DNA of 64,000 bases, taken from an uncultured Eubacterium sp. GTDB lineage: Bacteria > Bacillota > Clostridia > Lachnospirales > Lachnospiraceae. Each line of letters starts with the position of its first letter. The first letter of the stretch is position 1. Below are positions 9,623-18,275 of this stretch, in pieces. The notes beneath the pieces are model-generated. The model did no database searches. It was given only the letters and a program-made list of their open reading frames with translations, and was not told where the DNA came from. The stretch spans positions 1 to 64,000 of the forward strand of contig CAJTXO010000004.1 in assembly GCA_910583555.1 (NCBI GenBank), in the 5' to 3' direction. A program made the translations under genes and the position numbers.

Positions 9623-11023
9623 ATGAGAGACTGGAAGACGAAATTGATCGGAGACAAAAAATTTTACCGGCGGCTGTTCGCGATCGCCGTGCCCATGATG
9701 ATCCAGATGGGTATTACCAATTTTGCCAGTATGTTAGATAATATTATGGTGGGACAGATGGGAACGGAGCAGATGACTGGCGTTGCGATCGCGAACCAGC
9801 TTATTTTTGTGTACAATCTCCTTGTATTTGGCGCGGTGTCAGGGCCGGGCATATTTACCGCGCAGTTTTACGGACAGCGCAACCACGAGGGGATCCGCCA
9901 CACCGTGCGCTTTAAGCTGATCTGCTGCGGGATCATTACGGTGATCGGCCTGGTCGTGATGGGACTTTTTGGAACCGAACTGATCACACTCTATCTGAGC
10001 CAGGAGGGAGAGGCGGGAAATGCCGCCGGGACGCTGATGTACGGTCTGGATTACCTGCACATTGTCATGTTATGCTTTATTCCGTTTGCGGTCATCCAGG
10101 TCTATGCCGGGACGCTGAAAGAGACGGGAGAAACGCTGGTGCCGATGAAAGCGGGGCTGATCTCGGTTCTGGTGAACTTGTGTTTAAACTATATACTGAT
10201 CTACGGAAAGTTTGGCGCGCCGGCGCTCGGTGCCAGCGGCGCCGCCATCGGTACCGTGGTGGCAAGGGTCGTGGAAATGCTCGTCGTCGTTGTGTGGACA
10301 CACCGCCACCGGGAGCGGAATCCGTTTGTGGAAGGCCTTTACCGCGGACTGCACATACCGAAGGAACTCGTTGTGAAAATGATCCGCAAGGGCACGCCGC
10401 TCTTATTGAACGAGGGACTGTGGTCTGCCGGCATGGCGATGCTCATGCAGTGTTATTCGGTGCGCGGCCTGGACGTCGTGGCAGCGATGAATATATCCAA
10501 TACGTTAAACAATATGTTCAATGTCGTATTTTTGTCCATCGGAAACAGCGTGGCGATCATCGTCGGCCAGCTTTTGGGGGCAGGGAAGATGAAAGAAGCG
10601 AAATACAGTGCGTATAAGATCATTTTCTGCTCGACGACGCTCTGTGTCGGGATTGCCGCGTGTCTGGCCGGGATGTCGTTTGTCTTTCCGGGCGTTTACG
10701 AGACGTCGGAGGAGATACGCAGCCTCGCTTCCCGGTTCATACTCGTGCTGGCGTTGTATATGCCGCTGAACGCGTTTTTGCATGCCGCCTATTTTACGAT
10801 CCGTTCGGGCGGAAAAACGATCATTACCTTTTTGTTTGACTGCGGATTTATGTGGTGCGTCTCGATTCCGTTTGCCTACTGTTTATCGAGATTTACATCG
10901 CTTCCGATCGTACCGCTTTACCTTCTTTGTTCCGGTGTCGACGCCGTGAAGGCGGTGGCGGGATTTGTGCTGCTCATCAGGGGAAAATGGATGAATAATC
11001 TCGTGGAAGAAGGAATTGGATAA
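9623..11023 (+). CDS. MATE family multidrug/toxin efflux transporter
   Basis: A 466-residue integral membrane protein with about twelve hydrophobic segments in two similar halves. The MATE signature is clear near the N-terminus (AVPMMIQMGITNFASMLDNIMVGQ, given here in part as PMMIQM...DNIMVGQ), with a matching second-half segment near residue 270-300 (GTPLLLNEGLW, MNISNTLNNM). Family members export drugs and cationic metabolites by sodium or proton antiport; the substrate cannot be read from sequence. Start ATG 9623 follows an AGGAGAAGA site. It stands alone between a terminator upstream and a convergent terminator downstream, so is monocistronic. Confidence 0.92.
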   Translation: MRDWKTKLIGDKKFYRRLFAIAVPMMIQMGITNFASMLDNIMVGQMGTEQMTGVAIANQLIFVYNLLVFGAVSGPGIFTAQFYGQRNHEGIRHTVRFKLICCGIITVIGLVVMGLFGTELITLYLSQEGEAGNAAGTLMYGLDYLHIVMLCFIPFAVIQVYAGTLKETGETLVPMKAGLISVLVNLCLNYILIYGKFGAPALGASGAAIGTVVARVVEMLVVVVWTHRHRERNPFVEGLYRGLHIPKELVVKMIRKGTPLLLNEGLWSAGMAMLMQCYSVRGLDVVAAMNISNTLNNMFNVVFLSIGNSVAIIVGQLLGAGKMKEAKYSAYKIIFCSTTLCVGIAACLAGMSFVFPGVYETSEEIRSLASRFILVLALYMPLNAFLHAAYFTIRSGGKTIITFLFDCGFMWCVSIPFAYCLSRFTSLPIVPLYLLCSGVDAVKAVAGFVLLIRGKWMNNLVEEGIG

Positions 11024-11080
11024 CGTTAAGATTTTTATGGGGATGGAAAAGCAGAAGGAAGAGAGTGAGCGCATAAAGAA

Positions 11081-11116
11081 AAAGGGCACTTCGGTCTTAT
11101 GAAGTGCCCTTTTTAT
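11081..11116. terminator. Bidirectional terminator between MATE and chemotaxis genes
   Basis: AAAGGGCACTT (11081-11091) pairs with AAGTGCCCTTT (11102-11112), with a T run on the right and an A run on the left. The flanking genes converge, so it can serve both. Confidence 0.85.
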
Positions 11117-11153
11117 CCGTTTTTGCCCGCCCACATGCGTCTGCCGGCTGGTT

Positions 11154-12629
11154 TTATGCTTCCTCCGAATTGGTATTTAATACAGCGGAGAGCTGTTCGA
11201 TACCGTTTTGCACGTTTTTCATGGATTTTAGTATATTTTCCACACCGGATGCCTGTTCTTCTGTCGAGGCGCTGATCTCGCCTGTAGTCTGTACAGAATT
11301 CTGTGATATATCTTCCACCCGTTCCATTTCTTCTGACAAGCGTTCTTTGATAACAATAATATTTGCCAGTTCTTTCTTCAGCAGATCCGTAACTTTGAGG
11401 ACTTCTTCAGAAGAATGAAGCATACTCTCAAAAATCTTAACCGTATCATTCAGTTTATCGTTGGATTCCTGCACGATGACGTTATTGTTGTCGATCACTT
11501 TGTTTACTTCATTCACGGTAGAGATGACATCTTTCAGGATCGTGTCGATCTTTTGGGTGGCGGTGGAGGATTCCCCTGACAGCATATTGATTTCATCGGC
11601 TACCACGGCAAATCCTTTTCCGGCCTCTCCGGCTCTTGCAGCCTCTATGGCGGCATTTAAGGCAAGAAGGTTTGTCTGCTGTGCAATCTGGCTGATGCTT
11701 TCAATGATCTCACCGATGGAATTCGATTTTTGTACCAGAGAGTTCACACCTTCCGATGCCACCTTCGTCGAGGTAATATTTTCGCTAAATTTCTCTGACA
11801 GTATTTCAATCGCCTGGATTCCTTCATCGTTTTTCTCCTTCAGGTGAAGGATCGTATCCATCGTCTGGTTGACACGCGTTTCGGAATTCTGGATATTGCT
11901 GTCCAGATCATTAAAGATGTCAAGGCTTCCTTTAACCTGTTGGATCTGGTCATCGGCACTGTCAGCGATAAGGCTTGTGGAAGCGGCGATCTGTGTCGTA
12001 CTTGCCTCAAAATTATGTAAAGAGTCGTAAATTTTTGCGGAAGATTCTTCCAGTCCTTCAAAGGCGCCGCGGACATTGGAAAGGAGGTGTTCCATCTCAT
12101 GTTCTTTTTCCTCTACGGAAAGGAACAGAGAGTGTGCCCTCTTGATAATAAAGATGGCGACGACAACGGCAAGGACGTAGACCATCCATACAAAGATCCA
12201 GATTGCCCTGGTGTACATCGCCAGATAGGCATCTGGAAAGATAAACATGGCGATCACATTTGGAACGATCGTAACACCTGTACATACCCAGACAAGGCTT
12301 GTGTCATAATAGGGTACGGTAAGGAACAGTACGAGGAAATAAGCCTCGGCCATCGCTCCGAACGCAGCGGGACTTCCGAATACGATCGTCACGACTCCCA
12401 GAATCGGCAGAACCGAGATGTACAGATATTTGGCAAACGAACCGAGCTGCTTTTCAAATATGCGTACCAGAATACTGCCGGCAACCATAGTGAGGACGAT
12501 ACAGTCCCTGAGGGCTCCGTTGTTGAATAATAAGACATATCCGACGGCAACACATGGGATGATCGCAAGGAAGAGAAACATGATCATATTCATTCGTTTT
12601 TCTTCATTTTTTAGAATTTCCAGTTCCAT
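11154..12629 (-). CDS. Methyl-accepting chemotaxis protein with six-helix membrane sensor
   Basis: A 491-residue receptor. The first 180 residues form about six hydrophobic helices with short loops and no large extracellular ligand domain; the cytoplasmic half is an MCP signalling coiled coil whose hairpin tip is explicit (QIAQQTNLLALNAAIEAARA, GKGFAVVADE). The protein would pass signals to CheA/CheW and be methylated on Glu/Gln (family knowledge). Absence of a periplasmic domain suggests sensing within the membrane or of a membrane-derived signal (inference). ATG 12629 lies 6 bases after AGGAGG; the TTG one codon earlier is not needed. No other che genes are in the window. Confidence 0.9.
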   Translation of the reverse strand: MELEILKNEEKRMNMIMFLFLAIIPCVAVGYVLLFNNGALRDCIVLTMVAGSILVRIFEKQLGSFAKYLYISVLPILGVVTIVFGSPAAFGAMAEAYFLVLFLTVPYYDTSLVWVCTGVTIVPNVIAMFIFPDAYLAMYTRAIWIFVWMVYVLAVVVAIFIIKRAHSLFLSVEEKEHEMEHLLSNVRGAFEGLEESSAKIYDSLHNFEASTTQIAASTSLIADSADDQIQQVKGSLDIFNDLDSNIQNSETRVNQTMDTILHLKEKNDEGIQAIEILSEKFSENITSTKVASEGVNSLVQKSNSIGEIIESISQIAQQTNLLALNAAIEAARAGEAGKGFAVVADEINMLSGESSTATQKIDTILKDVISTVNEVNKVIDNNNVIVQESNDKLNDTVKIFESMLHSSEEVLKVTDLLKKELANIIVIKERLSEEMERVEDISQNSVQTTGEISASTEEQASGVENILKSMKNVQNGIEQLSAVLNTNSEEA

Positions 12630-12732
12630 CAAATTCCTCCTTTGAACAATTTTCTAATATTTTACATTTTAACACAAATTTTGTTAAAAATCAAATGGAG
12701 GATGACAAAAATTTTTCCCGCCGGATTTTAAG

Positions 12733-12761
12733 TTGATTTAGGAAGTATCTTATATTATAAT
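12733..12761 (+). promoter_or_regulatory. Sigma-A type promoter for the acetyltransferase genes
   Basis: TTGATT (12733-12738), a 17-base spacer and perfect TATAAT (12756-12761), 81 bases upstream of ATG 12842. Confidence 0.6.
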
Positions 12762-12771
12762 CTGGATATGA

Positions 12772-12849
12772 CGTAAAGAGATCAAAGATGATCTGGACGA
12801 AATTCTAGAAAAAGAAGCTGCGGAGAAAAAGGGGCGAGACAATGGTTGA
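12772..12849 (+). pseudogene. Possible C-terminal remnant of a small gene
   Basis: Between TGA 12769-12771 and TGA 12847-12849 a frame encodes 25 residues with the helix-like run KEIKDDLDEILEKEAAEKKG. It has no start codon and overlaps the start of the acetyltransferase in another frame. It may be the tail of a lost gene or chance. Confidence 0.25.
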
Positions 12850-13288
12850 ATTAGTGAAGGCGGGTACATCGGACGCGTTGGTGATAAATGGGATCTCGAA
12901 ACGTTCATTTGAAAGTGATATAGAAGTAGGGGCGCCTAACAAATGCGGTCCTTCGGGGTACATGTCGATAAAGTTTCACACAAAGATGGCAAGATTAAAT
13001 CATTTATACAAATTGTTAGTTGATGGATTTATTATAGGCGGTGCCATTCTTTTTATTGATGGAGACAGGCTTACTATAGGAAGGATCTTCATTAGTCCGG
13101 AACACCATAGAAAAGGGTATGGTGTTTATATGATGCAGGAAATCGAGAGGATGTTTCCTGCGGCAAAGGAGATCTGTCTGGACACCCCTGTTTGGAACAT
13201 CCGCACAAATTCTTTTTATCAAAAGCTGGGATATACCGAATATAAGAGGGATCGTGAGATCGTATATTATACAAAAAGAATTAAGTAA
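12842..13288 (+). CDS. GNAT family N-acetyltransferase
   Basis: A 148-residue GNAT-fold enzyme. The acetyl-CoA binding stretch is recognisable as IFISPEHHRKGYGVYMMQEI (Q/RxxGxG/A-like RKGYG near residue 93), followed by the C-terminal motif NIRTNSFYQKLGY. Such proteins transfer acetyl from acetyl-CoA to amines; the substrate is not predictable. ATG 12842 is preceded by a weak GGGGCGAG site. It lies 27 bases before another GNAT gene in the same direction, so the two probably share the promoter at 12733. Confidence 0.8.
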   Translation: MVELVKAGTSDALVINGISKRSFESDIEVGAPNKCGPSGYMSIKFHTKMARLNHLYKLLVDGFIIGGAILFIDGDRLTIGRIFISPEHHRKGYGVYMMQEIERMFPAAKEICLDTPVWNIRTNSFYQKLGYTEYKRDREIVYYTKRIK

Positions 13289-13315
13289 GCAATTTGATCG
13301 TAGGAGGAGATACAC

Positions 13316-13876
13316 TTGAAACATGTAGGAACAAAAACAATCGAAACTACACGACTGGTATTGCGCAGACTTGAGCTTACCGATGCGGAAATGATGTTTC
13401 GTAATTGGACAAGCGATGATAATGTTACACATTTTCTGCGGTGGGACGCACATAAAGCGGTGGATGAGACAAAAAATATGATCGAACAATGGATTCAAAA
13501 TTATGAGCATGATTCTACTTATTACTGGGGAATGTACTTAAAAACTGGTGAAATGATTGGGTCAATTGGCATCACGATAACCTCGGAATATGATTTTAAA
13601 GGTGAATTGGGTTATAAGATTGGTAGTCGCTGGTGGAATCAAGGTTATTCAAGTGAAGCGGCGAGAGCGGTTATTGATTATATGTTCCGTCATACGGATA
13701 TTGAACGAATGGATTCCTTTTGTGCGGTAGAAAATTGTGCGTCAAGAAAAGTGATGGAAAAGATTGGAATGCACCATGAAGGTCTTTTGCGGCATTATTA
13801 TAAAACGCGGGACGGATTTCATGATTGTACTTTATATGCAATAATACGAAATGAATGGGAGCGAGCTGATCGATGA
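13316..13876 (+). CDS. GNAT acetyltransferase of the RimJ/RimL type
   Basis: 186 residues with the RimJ/RimL-like layout: TTRLVLRRLELTDAEMMF at the start, then GSIGI, GYKIGSRWWNQGYSSEA (acetyl-CoA site) and NCASRKVMEKIGMHHEG near the end. Family members acetylate ribosomal protein N-termini, antibiotics or small amines. The start is TTG 13316, well placed behind GGAGGAGA; no ATG gives the conserved N-terminus. Likely co-transcribed with the preceding GNAT gene. Confidence 0.88.
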   Translation: MKHVGTKTIETTRLVLRRLELTDAEMMFRNWTSDDNVTHFLRWDAHKAVDETKNMIEQWIQNYEHDSTYYWGMYLKTGEMIGSIGITITSEYDFKGELGYKIGSRWWNQGYSSEAARAVIDYMFRHTDIERMDSFCAVENCASRKVMEKIGMHHEGLLRHYYKTRDGFHDCTLYAIIRNEWERADR

Positions 13877-13942
13877 GTACAAAAATCTTTTGCCTTGACA
13901 GGGATATACAGTGATCAATAGCAGCCGAATAGCGACGGATGC

Positions 13943-13971
13943 TTGACAATAACAGGCAAAAGTGATAGAGT
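13943..13971 (+). promoter_or_regulatory. Probable promoter for the secreted esterase gene
   Basis: TTGACA (13943-13948), 17-base spacer, TAGAGT (13966-13971). It stands 63 bases before ATG 14034, which has a GGGGAGG ribosome site. Confidence 0.5.
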
Positions 13972-14033
13972 TAATCTAAGTATTTCTGATGTTTCTGAAG
14001 CACTGTCAATAAAAAAAGGGGAGGTATTTTAAC

Positions 14034-16166
14034 ATGAAATTCACCAGAAAGTGTACAGGACTTTTGCTGGCGACTGCATTAGTTGCGCAGGTCGTTATGC
14101 CGGGAGCCCGGGTAGAGGCGAAAAAGGCATCTAAGCCCGTACTTTCAACAAAGACGGTTAAAGTCAAGGAAAAGGCAAAGAAAAAAGTTACAGTAAAGAA
14201 AGCGAAGGGGTTTAAGTTAACGGTTAAGTCTAAAAACAAAAAGATTGCAACTGTTTCGAAACAGGGTAAAACGGCATTCGTCGTAAAAGGCGTGAAAGCC
14301 GGAAAAACAAAGGTGACCTGTACCGCGAAAAAGAAAAATACAAAGGTAACATTAACATGTACGGTAAAGGTTGAAAAGGGGAGCGGTAACGTGAAACAGC
14401 CTACTGTACCGCCAATAGCAACAAACAATAATGCAGGAGTTACGGCTACACCGGAACCTGCAGCCACACCGGAACCTACCGCTACACCGGTACCTACGAT
14501 TGGTCCGTTCCCGGAAACAGATACATTTGCTGATGTTCCATATGGATTTGCAGACGCTTCGGAGAATGTAGAAAAGGGACAGATAGAAGAGTTTACTTAT
14601 GTATCAAAGACGACAAATAAGACACATAAGGTTCTTGTACAACTTCCTGCAGATTATTCACAGGACAAAAAGTATCCGGTATTATATCTTTTCCACAGTG
14701 AAAATGACACGGAGAGCATATGGAAGGATATGGCAGCGGATCAGATTATTGATAATGCAGTTACATTTAAAGCCGCTGAAGATATGATCGTAGTTATGCC
14801 AAATATCAGTAGTGACAAAGATGAAGATGTTATGAAGGATTTTGCTGATGTTTTAAAACCGGAGGTAGAAGCAAAATATTCGGTAGCAGAGGAGCGCCAT
14901 AACACAGCGGTAGCCGGATACGGTCTTGGTGGCCGCATTGCGTTGAACATTGGTCTGTCGCTTCCTGAACAGGTAGCATATATGGGCGCATTCGCTCCGG
15001 TGGAAGGGTTATTGCCATATGATGGGGGAAATGGTTCCTTTGATAACACCAGTTTCCGCATTGATGATAAATATAAAGATGTTACCTTCCTTATGATCCA
15101 GAAAGGAACGAGTGATGATGTGGCAGGCGAAGCTCCGGCTTCCTATCATAAGACATTGACAGATAACGGATCGAAATGTCTGTATCTTGAGATGGATGGA
15201 GAGCATGATAAGGAGTTATTTAAAGCCGGTTTATATAATTTTGCAAGACGTATCTTTAAACGCGGTACACAGGATGAAAGTATTGTAAATGGATTTGTTA
15301 CAAAAGTACCTGATTCTGCAACGAAACCAACGACTCACAGAGGGAAAATTGAGAAGATCGAGTACGAGACCGAGACATACGATCCGGGCAATTCACAGAA
15401 GATCCAGAAATGGGCGAATGTTTATCTGCCATATGACTATGATCCTGAAAAGAAATATAATATCTTATATTTGATGCACGGCGGAGGCGAGAATGCGGAT
15501 ACATGGATCAAAGGGGATAATATTTACGGTGACTATACTCACAACCGGGATATGCTTAACCGGCTGTTTGAGGACGGATACTGTGAGCCATGTATCATTG
15601 TAAACCCTACCTTCTATCGTCCGGAAGGTGCTCCTGAACCCAGTAATGCGTTTGACCTTACCATCCTGTTCCAGCACGAATTGCGAAATGACCTGATTCC
15701 GGCTGTTGAGGCCAAGTATTCTACTTATGCAGGCGGCGATGTATCGATTGAAAGTCTGAAGGCAAGCCGTATGCATCGTGGTTTTGCAGGATTATCAATG
15801 GGGTCTAACACGACATACCACTCTGCATTCTTCGGAAATTATGACTTGTTTGCATGGTATGCCCCATACTCCGGCTACTTTGGAACAGAGAACGGAAATG
15901 ATGCTGATGCGGATCGGTTTAATAAAATAATCGAAGAGGGCGAAGCAAATGGTATGCCACTTGGGTTTATATATTGTGGTAATGGATCGGAGGACTTTGC
16001 GCTGTCTGGACAGTTAGACTTGATGCAGAAAGCGTTGGTTCGTTCTAACATTTTGGTTCCCGGCCGCAATTATGATTTTGTCATCATACCAGGTGGAATC
16101 CATGATATGAATCAGTGGCATATCCATTTGTACAATACATTAAAGATCTTCTTTACAAAGGAATAG
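14034..16166 (+). CDS. Secreted double-esterase protein with Lys-rich Ig-like module (CE1-like)
   Basis: A 710-residue exported protein. After a signal peptide (cleavage near EAKKA, residue 29) there is a Lys-rich bacterial Ig-like module (about 35-120, with KNKKIATVSKQG), then a TPEPTATP linker and two esterase-D/CE1-type alpha/beta-hydrolase domains. The first (about 180-410) has AGYGLGG where a GxSxG nucleophile elbow is expected, so it lacks the serine and may only bind. The second (about 435-710) keeps GLSMGS near 586, an acidic candidate in GNGSEDF and His in GGIHDMNQW. CE1 enzymes remove feruloyl or acetyl groups from xylan (family knowledge), which fits the glycan cluster further along the window. 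A single gene with its own promoter. Confidence 0.85.
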   Translation: MKFTRKCTGLLLATALVAQVVMPGARVEAKKASKPVLSTKTVKVKEKAKKKVTVKKAKGFKLTVKSKNKKIATVSKQGKTAFVVKGVKAGKTKVTCTAKKKNTKVTLTCTVKVEKGSGNVKQPTVPPIATNNNAGVTATPEPAATPEPTATPVPTIGPFPETDTFADVPYGFADASENVEKGQIEEFTYVSKTTNKTHKVLVQLPADYSQDKKYPVLYLFHSENDTESIWKDMAADQIIDNAVTFKAAEDMIVVMPNISSDKDEDVMKDFADVLKPEVEAKYSVAEERHNTAVAGYGLGGRIALNIGLSLPEQVAYMGAFAPVEGLLPYDGGNGSFDNTSFRIDDKYKDVTFLMIQKGTSDDVAGEAPASYHKTLTDNGSKCLYLEMDGEHDKELFKAGLYNFARRIFKRGTQDESIVNGFVTKVPDSATKPTTHRGKIEKIEYETETYDPGNSQKIQKWANVYLPYDYDPEKKYNILYLMHGGGENADTWIKGDNIYGDYTHNRDMLNRLFEDGYCEPCIIVNPTFYRPEGAPEPSNAFDLTILFQHELRNDLIPAVEAKYSTYAGGDVSIESLKASRMHRGFAGLSMGSNTTYHSAFFGNYDLFAWYAPYSGYFGTENGNDADADRFNKIIEEGEANGMPLGFIYCGNGSEDFALSGQLDLMQKALVRSNILVPGRNYDFVIIPGGIHDMNQWHIHLYNTLKIFFTKE

Positions 16167-16262
16167 AATAGTCGATAAACAAGAACCGGGGCTGTCGCAT
16201 GAGCGAATGAAAATTCGTGAAGCGGCGGCTTCATTTTTGCCATTTCTTTAACAACATGAAAT

Positions 16263-16307
16263 AGCAACAGCCTGTTGCTTGGATTTCAAAAGTATCTATG
16301 ATATAAT
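16263..16307 (+). promoter_or_regulatory. Promoter plus palindromic operator of the XRE regulator
   Basis: TTGGAT (16279-16284), 17-base spacer and TATAAT (16302-16307). Immediately upstream, touching the -35, is the 17-base palindrome AGCAACAGCCTGTTGCT (16263-16279), a good candidate site for autoregulation by the HTH protein encoded next. Confidence 0.6.
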
Positions 16308-16331
16308 GTTTCGTGTAAGGAGATGATAATT

Positions 16332-16772
16332 ATGGAAACAAAAACGATCATATTTGATCTACGAACGAAACATGGATTATCCCAGGATGAGCTGGCCGAA
16401 AAACTTTATGTAACCCGCCAGGCGGTATCCCGGTGGGAAACGGGTGAAACCGTACCAAATACGGAAACCCTGAAACTGCTGTCGAAACTGTTTGATGTTT
16501 CGATCAATACGCTTCTTGGTTCTCCAAGAAAGCTGATCTGCCAATGTTGCGGCATGCCGTTGGATGAGTCTTCGATCAGTAAAGAGGTTGACGGAACATT
16601 CAATGAAGAATATTGTAAGTGGTGCTATACGGATGGAGCGTTCGTTTATAACAGCCTGGAACAATTGACAGATTTTCTTGTGGAACATATGTCTAATGAA
16701 GAATGGCCGCCAGAGCAGGCGCGGGTGTACTTTGAATCAGAGCTGCCGAAGCTTGGCCACTGGAATAAATGA
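16332..16772 (+). CDS. XRE family transcriptional regulator with zinc-ribbon C-terminus
   Basis: A 146-residue protein: a Cro/CI helix-turn-helix in the first 60 residues (LRTKHGLSQDELAEKLYVTR, QAVSRWE), followed by a putative zinc-binding domain with CQCCGMPL and YCKWCYTDG (two CxxC-type pairs). This architecture is common in Firmicutes and called HTH plus putative zinc ribbon. Target genes are unknown; a palindrome at its own promoter suggests autoregulation. Start ATG 16332, since AAGGAG at 16317-16322 directly abuts ATG 16323 and is at the right distance for the later one. The Uma2 gene follows 27 bases later and may be co-transcribed. Confidence 0.88.
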   Translation: METKTIIFDLRTKHGLSQDELAEKLYVTRQAVSRWETGETVPNTETLKLLSKLFDVSINTLLGSPRKLICQCCGMPLDESSISKEVDGTFNEEYCKWCYTDGAFVYNSLEQLTDFLVEHMSNEEWPPEQARVYFESELPKLGHWNK

Positions 16773-16799
16773 TATAAAACAGACCGTGGAGGTAATCGT

Positions 16800-17336
16800 A
16801 TGGAAGCCTTGAGAAAAAAAGAAATGTATACGATAGATGATATTTATGCGCTGCCAGACGGAGAACGCGCAGAACTGATCGACGGAAAAATATTTTATAT
16901 GTCTCCCCCTAGTTGGAAACATCAGCAAATAAGTGGTAAGTTATACCAGAAGATCGCAAATCATATCGAGTCTGAGAATGGAACCTGTGAAGTTTTAGCG
17001 GCTCCGTTTGCGGTATTTTTAGATCAGGATGAATTCAATTATGTGGAGCCTGATCTTTCCATTATCTGCGATCGTTCAAAGTTAGATGAAAAGGGATGCC
17101 ACGGTGCCCCGGACTGGGTGATAGAGATTGTATCACCCAGCAGCAAATCGAGGGATTATATGGAAAAATTGTTCAAATACCGCATGGCGGGCGTCCGGGA
17201 GTATTGGATCGTCGATCCGGATAAACAAAAGGTAATGGTTTATTGGTTTGAACATGATGTTGTCGAGCAATATGATTTTGGAACCGATGTTCCGGTGGGA
17301 ATATATGAGGGATTTCATATAAACCTATTACTCTGA
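16800..17336 (+). CDS. Uma2 family (DUF820) PD-(D/E)xK nuclease-like protein
   Basis: A 178-residue protein with the Uma2 signature: ELIDGKIFYMSPP early, then VEPDLSIIC (acidic metal residue near 83), WVIEIVSPSS (Glu near 104) and YRMAGVREYWIVDP. The fold is that of restriction-type nucleases, but the cellular role of these small proteins is uncertain. ATG 16800 is behind GGAGGTAATC. Its last 22 bases overlap the convergent phospholipase-like gene. The first half of the protein appears complete and the nuclease motifs intact. Confidence 0.9.
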   Translation: MEALRKKEMYTIDDIYALPDGERAELIDGKIFYMSPPSWKHQQISGKLYQKIANHIESENGTCEVLAAPFAVFLDQDEFNYVEPDLSIICDRSKLDEKGCHGAPDWVIEIVSPSSKSRDYMEKLFKYRMAGVREYWIVDPDKQKVMVYWFEHDVVEQYDFGTDVPVGIYEGFHINLLL

Positions 17337-18127
17337 AACGTCGTGCGGAACCTCTCATCAAACGGATTCTCCGTAAGAACGGTTTCATCAAACTTACGGA
17401 TCATTTCCACACATTTGGCGATACTTTCCTTATAGATCCGCTCCAAGACCGGATTGGTTTTTGAAGCCGTCCGTTTTGGAATGAGATCCATCATATGGCC
17501 TTCTAGTTTTTCATAATAGCCGGACAAGAACATAATGGTCCGGATGCACATTCTCCGAACGGATTTCCCCGTGGTGAAAAGCCACTTCACGAGCGACATT
17601 GATTTCAACGATTTCTTAATTTTTTTCCTGGATACTTCAAACGACCGGTAAATGCCGTGGACGGCGTCTAATGTCTGCTTATCCCAGCGGATGTATTTCC
17701 ATGCCGGGTAATGGAGCGGGTTTTTTCCAGCTTTTTTCAGCAGATACCGGTCAAATTCGATCTCCATGACCAGGTGGTTATACCCGGGTTCTTTTGCTTT
17801 GGGGATCACGAACGTGTGGCTCTCGCTGTCGAGCATGAAATGACAGATGAAACCGAGTAAATAAGCGTATTCGCCGCAATCCTTCCCCTTCCTGCGGATG
17901 GTGGGCCGGATCTGTTCGAGAAATTCCTCAAAGGATTCCCTGTGCTGGGCGTGTCCGAGCTTATTCGTATGGCAGCGGAAAAAAGGGCGGTAGAAAAATA
18001 AAAAATCCGGTCCCTGAAGCCCCGCTTTGAACGCTTCCGGATATGTTCGGATGATCTTTTTTAAATCTGCCGGTAAGTCCCGGAATACTTTTGTTCCAAA
18101 TGAATGGTGCGCGTATAAAGATGGCAT
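17315..18127 (-). CDS. Zinc-dependent phospholipase C family protein
   Basis: A 270-residue protein of the zinc-dependent phospholipase C / S1-P1 nuclease-like family. Metal-ligand candidates are in order: MPSLYAHHSFG (His near 7-8), GLQGPDFLFF (Asp near 41), LGFICHFMLDSESH (His and Asp near 94-102). Clostridial alpha-toxins belong here but carry signal peptides; this protein starts directly at the active-site Met and has none, like many small intracellular Firmicute homologues whose function is unknown (family knowledge). Start ATG 18127. It converges on and overlaps the Uma2 gene, and diverges from pgeF. Confidence 0.82.
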   Translation of the reverse strand: MPSLYAHHSFGTKVFRDLPADLKKIIRTYPEAFKAGLQGPDFLFFYRPFFRCHTNKLGHAQHRESFEEFLEQIRPTIRRKGKDCGEYAYLLGFICHFMLDSESHTFVIPKAKEPGYNHLVMEIEFDRYLLKKAGKNPLHYPAWKYIRWDKQTLDAVHGIYRSFEVSRKKIKKSLKSMSLVKWLFTTGKSVRRMCIRTIMFLSGYYEKLEGHMMDLIPKRTASKTNPVLERIYKESIAKCVEMIRKFDETVLTENPFDERFRTTFQSNRFI

Positions 18128-18198
18128 ACTTCCTCCATTTCTGCGGGAAAAAGGAACATAATACTTCCAAAAAAACAGCTCCCGCGGACGTAAAAAAC

Positions 18199-18228
18199 TT
18201 GTTCATTTTATTCTAATTGTAGTATACT
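18199..18228 (+). promoter_or_regulatory. Possible promoter for pgeF-queH-apbE
   Basis: TTGTTC (18199-18204), 18-base spacer and TATACT (18223-18228), overlapped by a second hexamer TATAAT (18228-18233). It is 48 bases before the preferred start of pgeF. Confidence 0.4.
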
Positions 18229-18275
18229 ATAATGTGGAAAAGTTATTCAAGACAAAAAAGGAGTTTTGTGACGAT

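Noticed and set aside
10072..10617. Plus-strand 181-codon frame inside the MATE gene
   Set aside because: Arg/Gly-rich out-of-frame translation of a transporter gene.
16185..16240. Terminator after the esterase gene
   Set aside because: A GC-rich region with GCTGTCGC/GCGGCGGC pairing is present but the stem is badly mismatched; not confident enough to list.
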